From: Thermoplasmatota archaeon
GTDB lineage: Archaea; Thermoplasmatota; E2; DHVEG-1
Length of the DNA stretch: 10,237 bases
NCBI GenBank assembly: GCA_030612095.1
Contig: JAUWOO010000060.1
Location: 1 to 10,237, forward strand
Direction: 5' to 3'
The notes beneath the pieces are model-generated. The model was given only the letters and a program-made list of their open reading frames with translations, made no database searches and was not told where the DNA came from. A program made the translations under genes and the position numbers. Of this stretch, positions 1-7,612 are shown one piece after another (the first letter of the stretch is position 1; every line of letters begins with the position of its first letter).

Positions 1-1163
1 AGATCTCTAAGATCACATCCCTCGGAATAAGCAGCATACAACTGATTTGACACACCTGCATGATCCTCTCTAGTTCTACCATCCCCAATACCCCTATCCA
101 TTAAACGGGACAGACATGGTAACACGGCTATAGGTGGATAGATGTCTTTTTTGTGAAGCCCCCTTTCTAAAACAATCTGTCATTCTGTTATATAACCAGT
201 TAAATCAGGGATTGGATGGGTAATATCATCATCAGGCATAGTAAGCATTGGTATTTGCGTAATAGATCCTTTTTTACCTTTAATTCTGCCTGCCCTCTCA
301 TAAATAGTTGCAAGGTCCGTATACATGTATCCGGGATATCCCCTTCTCCCAGGAACTTCTTCCCTTGCTGCTGCAATTTCTCTTAATGCTTCAGCATAGT
401 TTGTCAGATCAGTAAGTATCACAAGAACCTGCATGCCAAGGTCAAAAGCAAGGTATTCTGCACAGGTCAGTGCCATACGTGGCAAGATGACTCGCTCGAT
501 TGTAGGATCATCTGCAAGATTTAGAAACATAACTGTTCTTTCAAGTGCACCCGTATTTTCGAAATCCCTTATGAAAAGATTTGCCTCTTCAGATGTTATA
601 CCCATTGCACAAAAAACCACAGCAAATTTTTCCTCCTTTCCAAGAACCTTTGCCTGTCTTGCTATCTGGGCAGCAAGTTCATTGTGAGGGAGTCCGGAAG
701 CAGAAAAGATCGGTAGTTTTTGTCCACGAACCAATGTATTAAGTCCATCTATAGTTGAGATACCAGTCTGGATAAATTCCTGAGGATATTCTCTAGCATA
801 GGGATTTATTGGATTACCATTAATATCTCTTCTATCCTCAGGTATGATTGGTGGCGCATCATCAATTGGATTTCCTGTTCCATCAAATACCCTTCCAAGC
901 ATATCCTTTGCAACACCTAGTTTCATAGTTTCTCCGATAAAACGTGCCGAAGTTTTGTCGGTGTCAAGTCCTTTTGTTCCTTCAAAAACCTGAACAATGG
1001 CCTTATCTGAAAATACCTCAAGAACCTGACCTGTACGCTCTTCGCCACGGGATGTCTTGATTTTTACAACCTCATTGTATGCAACATCCTTTATACCTTC
1101 AACGATTATTAAAGGACCAGCAACTTCAGACACTGTTGTGTATTCTATGTCTTTGTTACTCAT
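1..1163 (-). CDS. ahaB: A-type ATP synthase subunit B, with an in-frame UGA and cut by the window edge
   Basis: This is the non-catalytic nucleotide-binding subunit that alternates with A in the A3B3 head. The N-terminal beta-barrel (about residues 1-75) is followed by the nucleotide-binding core. The core has GQKLPIFSASGLPHNELA (147-164) where catalytic subunits carry a P-loop, then VPGRRGYPGYMYTDLA and YERAGR. ATG at 1163 lies two bases after the ahaA stop, with a GGGGGG ribosome-binding site at 1173-1178. Codon 328 (180-182) is TGA where the family has Gly. The same frame stays open from 179 to 1 and encodes family sequence: IYPP, then LSRLM with the likely arginine finger R353, then TREDHAG and SNQLYAAY. 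The usual length is about 460 residues, so roughly 70 are off-window. If the UGA is real and terminates, the product loses the C-terminal helical domain and should not assemble. Identity is certain; functional status is not. Confidence 0.93.
180..182 (-). other. In-frame UGA replacing a conserved glycine codon in ahaB
   Basis: The plus strand reads tca, so the gene reads GAA TGA CAG. In A- and V-type B subunits this codon is the Gly of GYITEGQ. One G-to-T change from GGA would create the stop. No frameshift is needed to rejoin the downstream reading frame. The local context shows no hallmark of selenocysteine use, since the position is a Gly and not a redox Cys. Confidence 0.9.
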
Positions 1164-1165
1164 GT

Positions 1166-2944
1166 TTACTTACCCCCCTTCATAAGAGAATCTATTTCCT
1201 TTTCAAAGTCATTTTCCACTGTTTGGAATCTCACCTCAAATTCTTTATTTGGAACAGTACTCATTCTGGCCAGATTCTCGCGGGATTTCATGGAAAGTAT
1301 ATCATCCATATGTACATTTTTATCAACAGCTTCTTGTAATTTATCTGAAAACTTAAGCATAAGTCGGAGCATCTCATATTGTTTATTACTTGGACAGTAT
1401 GTATCAACTTCATGGAAGGCGCTTTGCTGAAGAAAATCTTCTCGTATCATCCTCGCACTTTCAAGAAAAGCTCTTTCCTTTGAGGGAAGTGCATCAGGCC
1501 CAACAAGTTTCACGATTTCTTGAAGTTCTGATTCTTTCTGAAGTAGTGCCATGGCCTTATTTCTGAGTTTAAGCCAATCTTCGCCAACTTCTTTTTTCCA
1601 CCAACCATTCACCTCATCAAGATGAAGAGAATATGATTTTAACCAGTTAATTGATGGAAAATGCCTTTTGTCTGCAAGATCAGAATCAAGTGCCCAAAAT
1701 ACCTTAACGATACGCAAGGTGTTTTGAGCAACAGGTTCGGAGAAATCTCCCCCCGGTGGAGAAACAGCACCTATAACAGACACTGATCCCTCTTTGTCTT
1801 TTGATCCAAGTAGTTTTACTCTTCCCGCTCGTTCATAGAATTCAGCAAGTCGTGAAGCAAGATATGCAGGATATCCTTCTTCTCCAGGCATCTCCTCAAG
1901 TCGACCTGATATTTCTCTCATTGCCTCCGCAAGTCGTGAAGTACTATCTGCCATAAGAGCAACATCATAGCCCATATCCCGATAATATTCTGCTATCGTT
2001 ATACCAGTGTAAACACTTGCATCCCTAGCAGCCACAGGCATATTAGAGGTATTGGCAATTAGAACTGTTCGACTCATCAAAGGCTCACCCGTTTTTGGAT
2101 CCACTAACTCTGGAAACTCCCGCAGAACATCAGTCATTTCATTTCCACGCTCACCGCAACCCACATAGACAACAACCTGGGCATTACTCCATTTGGCAAT
2201 CTGGTGAAGCATAACCGTTTTTCCAGTACCAAATCCCCCGGGTATTGCAGCTGTACCTCCTTTAGCAACTGGGAAAAATGTATCAATAACACGTTGTCCC
2301 GTAATAAGTGGCAACGATGGATCATATTTTTTTGCTACTGGCCGGGGTTTACGAACTGGCCATCTCTGAAGCATTTGAAGTTTTACATCTTCTTTGTCTG
2401 TTGTAATTACTGCAATATCATCTTCTACTGTATAGTCACCCTCTTTTTCAACCGATGAAATTGTACCTTTTAAGTCCGGTGGAACAATGATTTTATGAAC
2501 AATAATTGAGGTTTCTTGTACTTCCCCAATGACATCACAACCACTTACTTTATCACCGGACTTTGCAACTGGTTTGAAGTGCCATTTCTTTTTTCTGTCT
2601 ATTGCATGTACTTCCACACCACGTGAAATAAAATCACCAGTTTCCTCATATATGGCAGGTAGCGGCCTTTGAATGCCATCATATATGTTTGTTAAAAGTC
2701 CAGGCCCCAATTCAACGGAAAGAGGCATGTCAGTGGAAATAACTTTTTCTCCAGGTTTTAAACCATTTGTATCTTCATATACCTGTATAGTAGCAACATC
2801 CCCATTCAAACGGATGATTTCACCGATAAGATTCTCGTCTCCCACCCTCACCACATCATACATCCTCGCTCCACGCATGTTATCTGCTTCTATGACTGGG
2901 CCCGAGATTCTGACTATTTTTCCTTCTTGTGATTTTTTAGACAT
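1166..2944 (-). CDS. ahaA: A-type ATP synthase catalytic subunit A
   Basis: This is the catalytic subunit of the A3B3 head, making or hydrolysing ATP on the cytoplasmic face. At 592 residues it is full length for the family, with no intein in the P-loop region. Order seen: N-terminal beta-barrel (about 1-75); the 'bulge' domain specific to A/V-type catalytic subunits (about 115-195); the P-loop GGFGTGKT (236-243) after AAIP; GERGNEM (264-270) with the catalytic Glu265; ADSTSRLAEAMREIS (332-346); MPGEEGYPAYL (352-362); and a C-terminal helical domain. The P-loop is unusual: the family norm is GPFGSGKT, so Pro is replaced by Gly237 and Ser by Thr240. ATG at 2944 is backed by GGAGG nine bases upstream. 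It follows ahaF by 24 bases and precedes ahaB by 2 bases, fixing stoichiometric co-expression. The stop is TAA. Confidence 0.98.
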   Translation of the reverse strand: MSKKSQEGKIVRISGPVIEADNMRGARMYDVVRVGDENLIGEIIRLNGDVATIQVYEDTNGLKPGEKVISTDMPLSVELGPGLLTNIYDGIQRPLPAIYEETGDFISRGVEVHAIDRKKKWHFKPVAKSGDKVSGCDVIGEVQETSIIVHKIIVPPDLKGTISSVEKEGDYTVEDDIAVITTDKEDVKLQMLQRWPVRKPRPVAKKYDPSLPLITGQRVIDTFFPVAKGGTAAIPGGFGTGKTVMLHQIAKWSNAQVVVYVGCGERGNEMTDVLREFPELVDPKTGEPLMSRTVLIANTSNMPVAARDASVYTGITIAEYYRDMGYDVALMADSTSRLAEAMREISGRLEEMPGEEGYPAYLASRLAEFYERAGRVKLLGSKDKEGSVSVIGAVSPPGGDFSEPVAQNTLRIVKVFWALDSDLADKRHFPSINWLKSYSLHLDEVNGWWKKEVGEDWLKLRNKAMALLQKESELQEIVKLVGPDALPSKERAFLESARMIREDFLQQSAFHEVDTYCPSNKQYEMLRLMLKFSDKLQEAVDKNVHMDDILSMKSRENLARMSTVPNKEFEVRFQTVENDFEKEIDSLMKGGK

Positions 2945-2953
2945 CTATTTCAG

Positions 2954-2958
2954 CCTCC
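2954..2958 (-). promoter_or_regulatory. Ribosome-binding site of ahaA
   Basis: GGAGG on the minus strand, nine bases before the ahaA ATG and inside the 24-base ahaF-ahaA gap. It is one of the strongest Shine-Dalgarno matches in the operon, consistent with the need for three copies of A per complex. Confidence 0.75.
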
Positions 2959-2968
2959 AAATGTATCT

Positions 2969-3280
2969 TTATTTATTGATTTCAACTCCAACTGCTTTTT
3001 TTATCAATTGTGAAACAAAATCCACATGATCCTTTCTACGTCCCTTCTTATCAGGTATCTCTATAATAATGGGAACATTATTTCTTAATCTGTATTCCTT
3101 CAAATCTTTATCCAAATCTTCTGCAATTTTTTCATTTATAAAAACGATTCCAATATCATCTCGTTCAGATATTTGATTCCAAAGTTTAACTTCATCACCT
3201 TCAGAGACGTATATTTCTTGTATGCCTGCAAGTCGTAGACCAACCGCAGTGTCCTTATCACAGAGAGCAGCCAGTTTCAT
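2969..3280 (-). CDS. ahaF: A-type ATP synthase subunit F (central stalk)
   Basis: Small Rossmann-like central-stalk subunit that binds D and modulates rotation; it is the homologue of V-ATPase F. The 103 residues contain the family opening MKLAALCDKDTAVGLRLAGI, the strand GIVFINEKIAEDL and the strand PIIIEIPDKKG near the C-terminal helix. I chose the ATG at 3280 over the TTG at 3295 for three reasons. Family members begin at this position. GGGGGG (3288-3293) sits seven bases upstream as a ribosome-binding site. The ATG overlaps the ahaC stop by one base (TGATG), a usual coupling arrangement. The longer form would add MGGKL, which is just the translated ribosome-binding site. Confidence 0.93.
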   Translation of the reverse strand: MKLAALCDKDTAVGLRLAGIQEIYVSEGDEVKLWNQISERDDIGIVFINEKIAEDLDKDLKEYRLRNNVPIIIEIPDKKGRRKDHVDFVSQLIKKAVGVEINK

Positions 3281-4401
3281 CAGCTTGCCCCCCAAGTTAG
3301 ATAACTTTTAATCATTTCAGATGGCAGATTCTCACCTATGCCTTTTGCAATAATCTTTAAGTTCCTTATCTCAAATTCTTTGGAAACAATGAATCTGATA
3401 GTAGGACCAATACTAACGTAATTCTGTGTAGAAATATCTGCAACTAATTTCAAAAAAAGACCATCAAGAGCATTTTCTAGGACTTGCACAGATCCTTCCT
3501 TGTTATAACGCTCTATCGCATCCTTCAAGACACCGTAATAGGATGTACCTTCAAGACTGGAAATTACTTGTGATATTTCATCGACATCAGCCATCTCTTT
3601 AAATTTCCAAGATGCTATTTCCTGCCCCGCTCCAAGGAATAGTTTTTCATATGATTCTTTTGCATAGTCAAGTTGCTTTGCTCTTAAAATATTCTTGATG
3701 TTACATATATCAATCATATTTTTGACAAATTTCTGTTTTGCTTGCTCACATTTGTATGGTACTTTTACCCGTTTAAATCTATTAATTATATAGGTATCCA
3801 TTACATTATCAATTGTTAAAAAATCAACGTTCTTATCAGAGAGAACATAAGTTACTTCTTCGCCAAAACCATAGCTTTTAAGTATCTCAGGTAAATCCTC
3901 CTTTTCATTTTCCATGATTTTTTGCAACAACTTTTTTGTGTTTACCAAAACAGCCCGATTAATTACTGTTTCATCACTTTTTTTCCCTTCTAACCTATTT
4001 TTAAGCTCGTTTTTAATTAGATGAATATCAATCTTTTCGAGATACACACCATAGAAATCTTTCATTTTCTTTGAACTATCTTTCTGCATCATCTCTACAG
4101 TTTGAATAAATACATCATCCAGAGACTGTTGTACATCATATGTATTTTCGCCATTTATGTTATAATCTTTTGATGTGTTTAGCAACTCCTTAAAACCTGA
4201 TAAACTCTTACTATCTAGCATCCGACTGAGTTCGTTCTCTGAAACGAATGGGTTTCCCATAGCCTCAAACTTTGCGTTAGGATAGACAAATTTGAGATAG
4301 GTGGAAAAAGGACGGGAGATAATCAATACAGCTCCAGCTATTACGGAGATGACAAGAACCCAGAATGGGTAATTATGTGGATCAAAGATTATCTCAAACA
4401 A
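3280..4401 (-). CDS. ahaC: A-type ATP synthase subunit C (central stalk, rotor coupling), with N-terminal membrane segment
   Basis: Subunit C (V-ATPase d homologue) is the funnel that couples the D/F shaft to the K ring. The 373-residue protein is helical and weakly conserved. Operon position between E and F, length, and motifs such as YLEKIDIHLIKNELKNRL and DICNIKNILRAK (the family's repeated helix pattern) support the call. An N-terminal hydrophobic stretch, about residues 12-29 (WVLVISVIAGAVLII core), followed by Arg, looks like a membrane helix. It precedes YPNAKFEAM, which may align with the start of classic soluble C subunits. The start is TTG at 4401, supported by GGAG nine bases upstream. 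M48 is a weaker alternative that would remove the helix. The stop TGA is immediately followed in frame by a second TGA, and it overlaps the ahaF start. Confidence 0.9.
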   Translation of the reverse strand: MFEIIFDPHNYPFWVLVISVIAGAVLIISRPFSTYLKFVYPNAKFEAMGNPFVSENELSRMLDSKSLSGFKELLNTSKDYNINGENTYDVQQSLDDVFIQTVEMMQKDSSKKMKDFYGVYLEKIDIHLIKNELKNRLEGKKSDETVINRAVLVNTKKLLQKIMENEKEDLPEILKSYGFGEEVTYVLSDKNVDFLTIDNVMDTYIINRFKRVKVPYKCEQAKQKFVKNMIDICNIKNILRAKQLDYAKESYEKLFLGAGQEIASWKFKEMADVDEISQVISSLEGTSYYGVLKDAIERYNKEGSVQVLENALDGLFLKLVADISTQNYVSIGPTIRFIVSKEFEIRNLKIIAKGIGENLPSEMIKSYLTWGAS

Positions 4402-4410
4402 ATATATCTA

Positions 4411-4414
4411 CTCC
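4411..4414 (-). promoter_or_regulatory. Ribosome-binding site supporting the TTG start of ahaC
   Basis: GGAG on the minus strand nine bases before TTG at 4401, in the short gap after the ahaE stop. It decides the start: no comparable site precedes the internal ATG at codon 48, so the N-terminal membrane segment is probably translated. Confidence 0.65.
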
Positions 4415-4419
4415 GTTTT

Positions 4420-4980
4420 TTATGAGAAAAGCAGCTTTCCCACCTTTATCCGTATTCTGTCTTTTTTCCTTTCAAGTATGCCATCAAATGTATTGTCAAG
4501 AGTTATTTGTCCATCACTCGACTTAAGGATTATTCCACCAGAAGCATCTACATTACCAGTTACTTCCAAACCCAGGTTTTTAGCAATTTCTTTGTCTTCA
4601 TCTTTAGATACAATTGCCCAGCAGTCTCCACTGAGTTTTTTTAGTCCTTTTTCTGTAAGATTAGTAACTATTTTCTGGTATTCCTTCCCACGGAGCTTCG
4701 ATAATTTTTGATACGCTTTTGTGAAGCATTCTTCAATTATGGATTCTCTTGTCTTCAAAGCCTCTCTTTTTGCATCCTGACCTGCTTTTGAAACTAGGAT
4801 TTTTTTGAGATTTGCACCATGTTTCTTACCATTAACAATCATTTTTTCATATTCGTGCTCTGCTTCTTTTTTTGCATCTTTAATGATGCCGGATGCTTGT
4901 CGCTCTGCTTCTCTCAGTATTGCTTGTATTTCTTTTTCTGAATCTTTCTTAATTCGTTCAATGATTTTTTCTGCAGTCAT
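4420..4980 (-). CDS. ahaE: A-type ATP synthase subunit E (peripheral stalk)
   Basis: Subunit E pairs with H to form the peripheral stalks that hold the A3B3 head against rotor torque. The 186 residues match the family: a long charged N-terminal helix (about 1-85) rich in Lys, Glu and Ala that would form the right-handed coiled coil with H, then a globular C-terminal head that caps A/B. The head shows DASGGIILKSSDGQITLDNTFD, ending in a conserved-type ERKKDRIRIKVGKLLF tail. The internal GG-hh-hhh-DG pattern is typical of E. The ATG at 4980 is 15 bases after the ahaK stop. The upstream sequence has no clear Shine-Dalgarno motif, so translation may depend on coupling to ahaK. The stop is TAA. 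Confidence 0.93.
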   Translation of the reverse strand: MTAEKIIERIKKDSEKEIQAILREAERQASGIIKDAKKEAEHEYEKMIVNGKKHGANLKKILVSKAGQDAKREALKTRESIIEECFTKAYQKLSKLRGKEYQKIVTNLTEKGLKKLSGDCWAIVSKDEDKEIAKNLGLEVTGNVDASGGIILKSSDGQITLDNTFDGILERKKDRIRIKVGKLLFS

Positions 4981-4995
4981 GTTTATCTAACTTCT

Positions 4996-5577
4996 TTATA
5001 AGAGTCCAAGTCCAGTCATAAGTAGAATTCCAACAAGAAGTCCAAAGATAGCAATTGTTTCAGGCATAACTGTAAATATAATACCCCTTGCTGCAACATC
5101 GGGGTTTCTTCCTACTGCACTTATTGAAGATGATGCAACCATTCCCTGGTTTATGGCAGATATTCCTGTAAGTCCCACTGCCAGACCAATCCAGACCGCG
5201 CCCATTCCCGCAAGTGAACCCACGATTACTTCTGATCCACCACCAAGCAGGCCTGCACCCATCATTAGCAATATGGCTGTTAGAAGTCCATATACTGACT
5301 GTGTCATGGGAAGTACCTGCAATACAAGACATTTACCAAATAAATTGGGTTTTTCTGCAGTTACCGCTATTGCAGAAGATCCTGCAAGTGCAAGCCCGAT
5401 AGCAGATGATATTCCTGTTATACCTATGGCAATTGCACAGCCTAGTATCACAAGCATTTTATTTTGGTCACTTTGAGTTGTCTCATCTCCTTCTTGGGCA
5501 CTTGCTACACCTACAGAAAACAAAAACATTGCTGCAAGTAGCAGTACCATCATTGCTGCTTTTCTCTTTTTTATCAT
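4996..5577 (-). CDS. ahaK: A-type ATP synthase rotor subunit K, duplicated hairpin with one ion-binding carboxylate
   Basis: Proteolipid of the membrane rotor ring. With the start at 5577 it has 193 residues. A signal-peptide-like N-terminus (K-R-rich, hydrophobic core 8-25, ASA|Q at 25-28) is followed by two helical hairpins. Hairpin 1 ends in LPMTQSVYG, with Gln93 where a carboxylate would be. Hairpin 2 has INQG (Gln144) and MPETIAIFG (Glu173). L89, T92, Q93, Q144 and E173 line up with the Na+ ligands described for Enterococcus hirae NtpK (L61, T64, Q65, Q110, E139), and the motifs resemble the Pyrococcus 16-kDa c subunit. One site per four helices and Na+ coupling are therefore inferred. 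I prefer ATG 5577 because GGAGG lies eight bases upstream; the earlier ATG at 5592 overlaps that motif. Confidence 0.95.
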   Translation of the reverse strand: MIKKRKAAMMVLLLAAMFLFSVGVASAQEGDETTQSDQNKMLVILGCAIAIGITGISSAIGLALAGSSAIAVTAEKPNLFGKCLVLQVLPMTQSVYGLLTAILLMMGAGLLGGGSEVIVGSLAGMGAVWIGLAVGLTGISAINQGMVASSSISAVGRNPDVAARGIIFTVMPETIAIFGLLVGILLMTGLGLL

Positions 5578-5585
5578 AGTTTTTT

Positions 5586-5590
5586 CCTCC
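5586..5590 (-). promoter_or_regulatory. Ribosome-binding site that decides the ahaK start
   Basis: GGAGG on the minus strand, eight bases before ATG 5577. It overlaps an upstream in-frame ATG (5592-5590) as ATGGAGG. The upstream ATG has no good site of its own and would only add MEEKT before a Lys-rich signal-like N-terminus, so it is probably not used. Confidence 0.75.
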
Positions 5591-5599
5591 ATTGTTACT

Positions 5600-7606
5600 C
5601 TATTTTTCCTCTTCTATTCTAGTATATTTTCTATTTAATTTAAAGGGGGCAAACTCATGTCCACCTCCTTCGTAAAAACGATTAAAAAACTCCACATATT
5701 GAAGTCGAAGTGAATGAACACCTGCACCTAAAGCTTGTAATGCAAGATTTACAACATGTAAAATTATGAGCAATATTGGGAGTAGTATTATTCCAACCAC
5801 AGGAATCATGCTTGGAATGAGCTGTGAAACAACGTTAAATGCAAGTGCCATGCCTGCTGTTGCTAGACCAAGTGCCAGCAAACGAGCATATGAAAGCCAA
5901 TCACCAACATAACCAGTTATATCAAAAAATCCAATTGGACCTGCGCTGATAAAAAGTAGAATGAGCCCCACTACGACCATTATTCCAGATACATACATCA
6001 ATGTTGTCGATATTTGCCAATCAAGTATGAAATACCCAATGAGCAGGCCACCGCCAAGTTGTAATAGAATCCAACAAAAACGCTCTGTAAGCATTCCTTT
6101 AAAATCTCCCCGTTTATAGGATTGATAAAGACCCAGTAGTATCCCAACATTCAAGTGGATGAGTCCAAGAATCAACGCAATTGAAAGCATTGTAAGTGGA
6201 TCTTTTAGTGGCTCAGCTGGCAAATGTATTCCGGCAACGGTTAAGCTGTATAAAGGCAATTCTGGATTTCCATAAATAAAGCGAGGAATGAAGTCCCCAA
6301 AAAAACTATTTGTTAGAAGACCTACAACGGTAGTAGTAAGGCCAAGCCATATTCCCATAAAGGAAAAAGATCCTATCATTTCACTATATTTTGAAAACTT
6401 GACATACCCAAATAGTGAAAGAAATAGAATTGTAAGACCGTACCCAGCATCACCAAGCATGACACCAAAAAACAATACGAAAAAAATACCCATAATAATA
6501 GTTGGATCCAGTTCATTATATTTGGGAGTTGCAAACATGTTCAAGAGACCTTTGAAGGACTCTGCCCACTTTGGTGTTTCAAGATAAGTAGGGGGATCAT
6601 CAGGATTGACGGATGGGGTCTCAAAATTGCACATCACATGATCTTTTGAAACACCAGATATTGCAGTTTCCAACTTATTCTCATTTTTTTCCAAAACCCA
6701 TCCATTTACCACATATGTAGAATCTGTTTTAGCAAAATTTTTAGAAATTTCTTTTCTCACTCTTTCAAGTTTTATTTCTTCCCTGAGAGCAAGTAAATCA
6801 AATAGTTGTTCTTCAGCGAAAACACGTAAATGTGAAACTGTCTGTTTTTTTTCTTTATCTATATCCGTTTTCTCCTTTTTGAGGGATTTCAAAACGTCTT
6901 TGGGCCGACCGGATAAATCCCCCAAATCAAATTCTGTAATTCTATCTCTGCATATTTTCTCTATTTTTTCTTTTTCTGATATGTGTGAAACAATCAATAC
7001 TACCCATTCTTGTTTCTTGCCACTACCAAACTGTCTGGAATGCAGTATTACATCATCAAGTTGATCGATTTCTATCTTGAGATTTGATAAATCAGATGTT
7101 TTACCAGCCCTAATGAGTAAATATTCCGACTCCCCAATATCTGAAATATCTATATCAAAATCTACTAGATGATTGATCTGTTGATCGTAAAAATCAGTCC
7201 TGTCTTTCTGTTCTTTTAAGTCGTTTAACTTTTGTTCACTATCAAGTATGTTTTTTTCAATTTCACCCAGAGTACCTTCAACATATGAGTATATTTCTTC
7301 TAAAGAACGGTCTTCAACAGGTTTTATCTCAGGCAACTGTGGATTAAGTAGAGCTTTTAATCCACTAGGTTTAGATTTAATTCTATTCAAAATGTCTATC
7401 AACCGGGATAATCTCAATTCATAGGTTGTGCAAACACCCGCCTCTGGATGCATAGATGCTTTTTCCATGTCTTCTAACATCCCCGGTTTTTCATGAGATA
7501 CATCAATTATCTCCATCACACCGGTCTCGTGGAGATTTTTTATAACGTCTTCTACATAACTTTGATGGACGATTAATGAAACCTTCTTCATTGGAGCTGG
7601 AAACAA
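5600..7606 (-). CDS. ahaI: A-type ATP synthase membrane stator subunit I (a subunit)
   Basis: Subunit I holds the half-channels through which ions reach the K ring, and its cytoplasmic half docks the peripheral stalks. The 668 residues are normal length. The N-terminal half (to about 350) is hydrophilic and coiled-coil rich. The C-terminal half has about seven or eight membrane helices, with FFGVMLGDAGYGLT near the first ones, SYARLLALGLA carrying the probable essential Arg575, and GVHSLRLQYVEFF carrying the second conserved Arg634. The start is TTG at 7606 giving MFPAPMKKV, which matches the family pattern MFxPxxM. A GGGGGA site lies ten bases upstream, and the internal ATG at 7591 has none. 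It follows ahaH by six bases. The stop is TAG, the only one here; the C-terminus (FKLNRKYTRIEEEK) looks natural. Confidence 0.97.
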   Translation of the reverse strand: MFPAPMKKVSLIVHQSYVEDVIKNLHETGVMEIIDVSHEKPGMLEDMEKASMHPEAGVCTTYELRLSRLIDILNRIKSKPSGLKALLNPQLPEIKPVEDRSLEEIYSYVEGTLGEIEKNILDSEQKLNDLKEQKDRTDFYDQQINHLVDFDIDISDIGESEYLLIRAGKTSDLSNLKIEIDQLDDVILHSRQFGSGKKQEWVVLIVSHISEKEKIEKICRDRITEFDLGDLSGRPKDVLKSLKKEKTDIDKEKKQTVSHLRVFAEEQLFDLLALREEIKLERVRKEISKNFAKTDSTYVVNGWVLEKNENKLETAISGVSKDHVMCNFETPSVNPDDPPTYLETPKWAESFKGLLNMFATPKYNELDPTIIMGIFFVLFFGVMLGDAGYGLTILFLSLFGYVKFSKYSEMIGSFSFMGIWLGLTTTVVGLLTNSFFGDFIPRFIYGNPELPLYSLTVAGIHLPAEPLKDPLTMLSIALILGLIHLNVGILLGLYQSYKRGDFKGMLTERFCWILLQLGGGLLIGYFILDWQISTTLMYVSGIMVVVGLILLFISAGPIGFFDITGYVGDWLSYARLLALGLATAGMALAFNVVSQLIPSMIPVVGIILLPILLIILHVVNLALQALGAGVHSLRLQYVEFFNRFYEGGGHEFAPFKLNRKYTRIEEEK

Positions 7607-7612
7607 TATGGC

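Noticed and set aside
180..182. Selenocysteine insertion at the UGA
   Set aside because: The position is a structural Gly in the family, not a redox Cys, and one base change from GGA explains it. The archaeal SECIS would lie in the 3' UTR, outside the window.
180..1163. Treating the 327-codon frame as a complete, naturally short subunit B
   Set aside because: The sequence after the UGA in the same frame is clearly the rest of subunit B, so this is an interruption and not a natural end.
1166..2944. Intein in ahaA, or in aIF5B, both known archaeal intein hosts
   Set aside because: Both proteins are normal length with uninterrupted nucleotide-binding motifs.
3280..3282. General reassignment of UGA in this organism
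   Set aside because: ahaC ends at a natural C-terminus with tandem in-frame UGA coupled to the ahaF start, and no other conserved codon in the nine genes is UGA.
5600..5602. Pyrrolysine readthrough at the UAG ending ahaI
   Set aside because: The C-terminus before it looks complete and the downstream bases are the ahaK ribosome-binding site.
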